Positions 5,844-6,525 of a DNA stretch of 6,525 nucleotides are shown here, piece by piece (positions within the stretch are counted from its first letter, which is position 1; each line of letters begins with the position of its first letter). Location: assembly GCA_945861125.1 (NCBI GenBank), contig CAMASZ010000069.1:1-6525 (forward strand), written 5' to 3'. This stretch comes from Rickettsia typhi (GTDB lineage: Bacteria; Pseudomonadota; Alphaproteobacteria; Rickettsiales; UBA1997). The notes under the pieces were generated by a model, which was not told the origin of the DNA, searched no databases, and was given only the letters and a program-made list of their open reading frames with translations. The translations under genes and the position numbers were made by a program.

Positions 5844-6525
5844 ATGCCAGTAACCGAACAACAGTTAGAAGATTTCCATAATGCTATAAGAAATAATCAG
5901 ATAGAAAAAATCAGAGATATAATTGCTCAACATCAAGATATTGTTAATCAGGTTGATAAGGATGGCAAAACTCCTCTTTATGCTGCCGCCTTCTGGGGTT
6001 ACACTTACGCAGTTAAAGCTTTAGTAGTATCAGAAAAAACAGATGTTAATCAGGCTGATGTTAATGGCAGAACTCCTCTTTATATTGCCGCCTACTGGAG
6101 TCACACTGAAATAGTTGAAGCTTTAATGGCATCAGAAAAAACAGATGTTAATCAGGCTGGTAAGGATGGTGAAACTCCTCTTTATATTGCCGCTTACAAA
6201 GGTCATACCGACGCAGTTAAAGCTTTAGTGGCATCAGAAAAAACAGATGTTAATCAGGCTGATGTTAATGGTAGAACTCCTCTTTATATTGCCGCTTACA
6301 AAGGTCATACTGACGCAGTTAAAGCTTTAGTAGCATCAGAAAAAACAGATGTTAATAAGGCTGATAATAATGGTGAAACCGCTCTTGATACTGCCATTAG
6401 ATATAACCAAACAGCAGTAATAGATTTTTTACTTGTCAGTGGAGCAAATTATGATAAACATCGCACAGCAGATAACGCTGAACTTCTCGCTAAAATCAAT
6501 AGAATTGAAAAAACCAAAGCAGTTT
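5844..6525 (+). CDS. Ankyrin-repeat protein, partial (continues past right edge)
   Basis: The frame is open for 227 codons from the ATG at 5844 to the window end. After a 33-residue N-terminal helical cap (MPVTEQQLEDFHNAIRNN...) come five ankyrin repeats of exactly 34 residues: 34-67, 68-101, 102-135, 136-169 and 170-203. Each has the TPL-x-x-AA or TAL-x-TA helix start and a VNxADxxG-type turn. The last repeat is the most divergent (TALDTAIRYNQTAVIDFLL) and probably caps the stack. A charged tail, ADNAELLAKINRIEKTK, follows and is cut by the edge. There is no signal peptide or membrane segment. Ankyrin proteins bind other proteins and are common as type IV secreted effectors in host-associated Rickettsiales; an effector role here is inference only. 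No Shine-Dalgarno precedes the ATG, and TATAAA at 5810-5815 is a possible -10. Codon use is less AT-rich than in the transporter gene and closer to the IS. Confidence 0.88.
   Translation, partial: MPVTEQQLEDFHNAIRNNQIEKIRDIIAQHQDIVNQVDKDGKTPLYAAAFWGYTYAVKALVVSEKTDVNQADVNGRTPLYIAAYWSHTEIVEALMASEKTDVNQAGKDGETPLYIAAYKGHTDAVKALVASEKTDVNQADVNGRTPLYIAAYKGHTDAVKALVASEKTDVNKADNNGETALDTAIRYNQTAVIDFLLVSGANYDKHRTADNAELLAKINRIEKTKAV
5943..6452 (+). repeat. Five tandem 102-bp ankyrin-coding repeats
   Basis: Units lie at 5943-6044, 6045-6146, 6147-6248, 6249-6350 and 6351-6452. The segment AGATGTTAAT recurs at 6041, 6143, 6245 and 6347, exactly 102 bases apart. Units 3 and 4 differ at about 9 of 102 positions. 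Units 2 and 4 are almost identical over their first 47 bases but differ in the second half. The outer units are more diverged. Confidence 0.9.

Noticed and set aside
5943..6452. Regular direct repeats as a CRISPR array
   Set aside because: The 102-base period is contiguous without unique spacers, stays in one reading frame and encodes 34-residue ankyrin repeats.

Overview
The window is a strongly AT-rich bacterial segment. A Gram-negative, alphaproteobacterial source is likely, most plausibly an intracellular or host-associated lineage of the Rickettsiales type. The pointers are a VirB6-like type IV secretion protein with a large cysteine-rich ectodomain, a beta-barrel outer-membrane protein, an ankyrin-repeat protein, a decayed insertion sequence and almost no Shine-Dalgarno sequences. 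This is inference from gene content and base composition; there is no marker gene such as rRNA. A histidine-biosynthesis gene (hisG) would be unusual for a classical Rickettsia and suggests a less reduced relative.

Positions 1-3756 hold three minus-strand genes packed like an operon and read from right to left. They are an outer-membrane barrel protein (2557-3756), a short-form HisG (1915-2547, 9 bases after it), and a VirB6-like membrane protein that starts inside the hisG stop region (8-base overlap) and runs off the left edge. The three products have no obvious shared pathway. Their linkage looks like co-transcription of unrelated envelope, metabolic and secretion functions.

Divergent from this block, with only 30 bases between the start codons, is a plus-strand TauE/SafE (TSUP) membrane transporter (3787-4506). 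A weak hairpin plus T-run closes it.

Positions 4532-5719 look like one IS5-group insertion sequence. It has imperfect terminal inverted repeats, a possible TTAA target duplication, and a transposase reading frame that is intact but has lost an internal block around the first catalytic aspartate, so it is probably inactive. A long AT-rich inverted repeat lies near its left end, and a G-less, CCC-rich strip lies between the transposase stop and its right end.

After an A-rich spacer with a 15-base direct repeat, a plus-strand ankyrin-repeat gene (5844 to the right edge) carries five repeats on an exact 102-base period. The central repeats are nearly identical and mosaic, which suggests recent duplication or conversion.

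I see no RNA genes, CRISPR array or replication origin. Nothing here amounts to a clearly new system. The best leads are the gene set of the minus-strand operon, the cysteine-rich VirB6-like ectodomain and the recombining ankyrin repeats.
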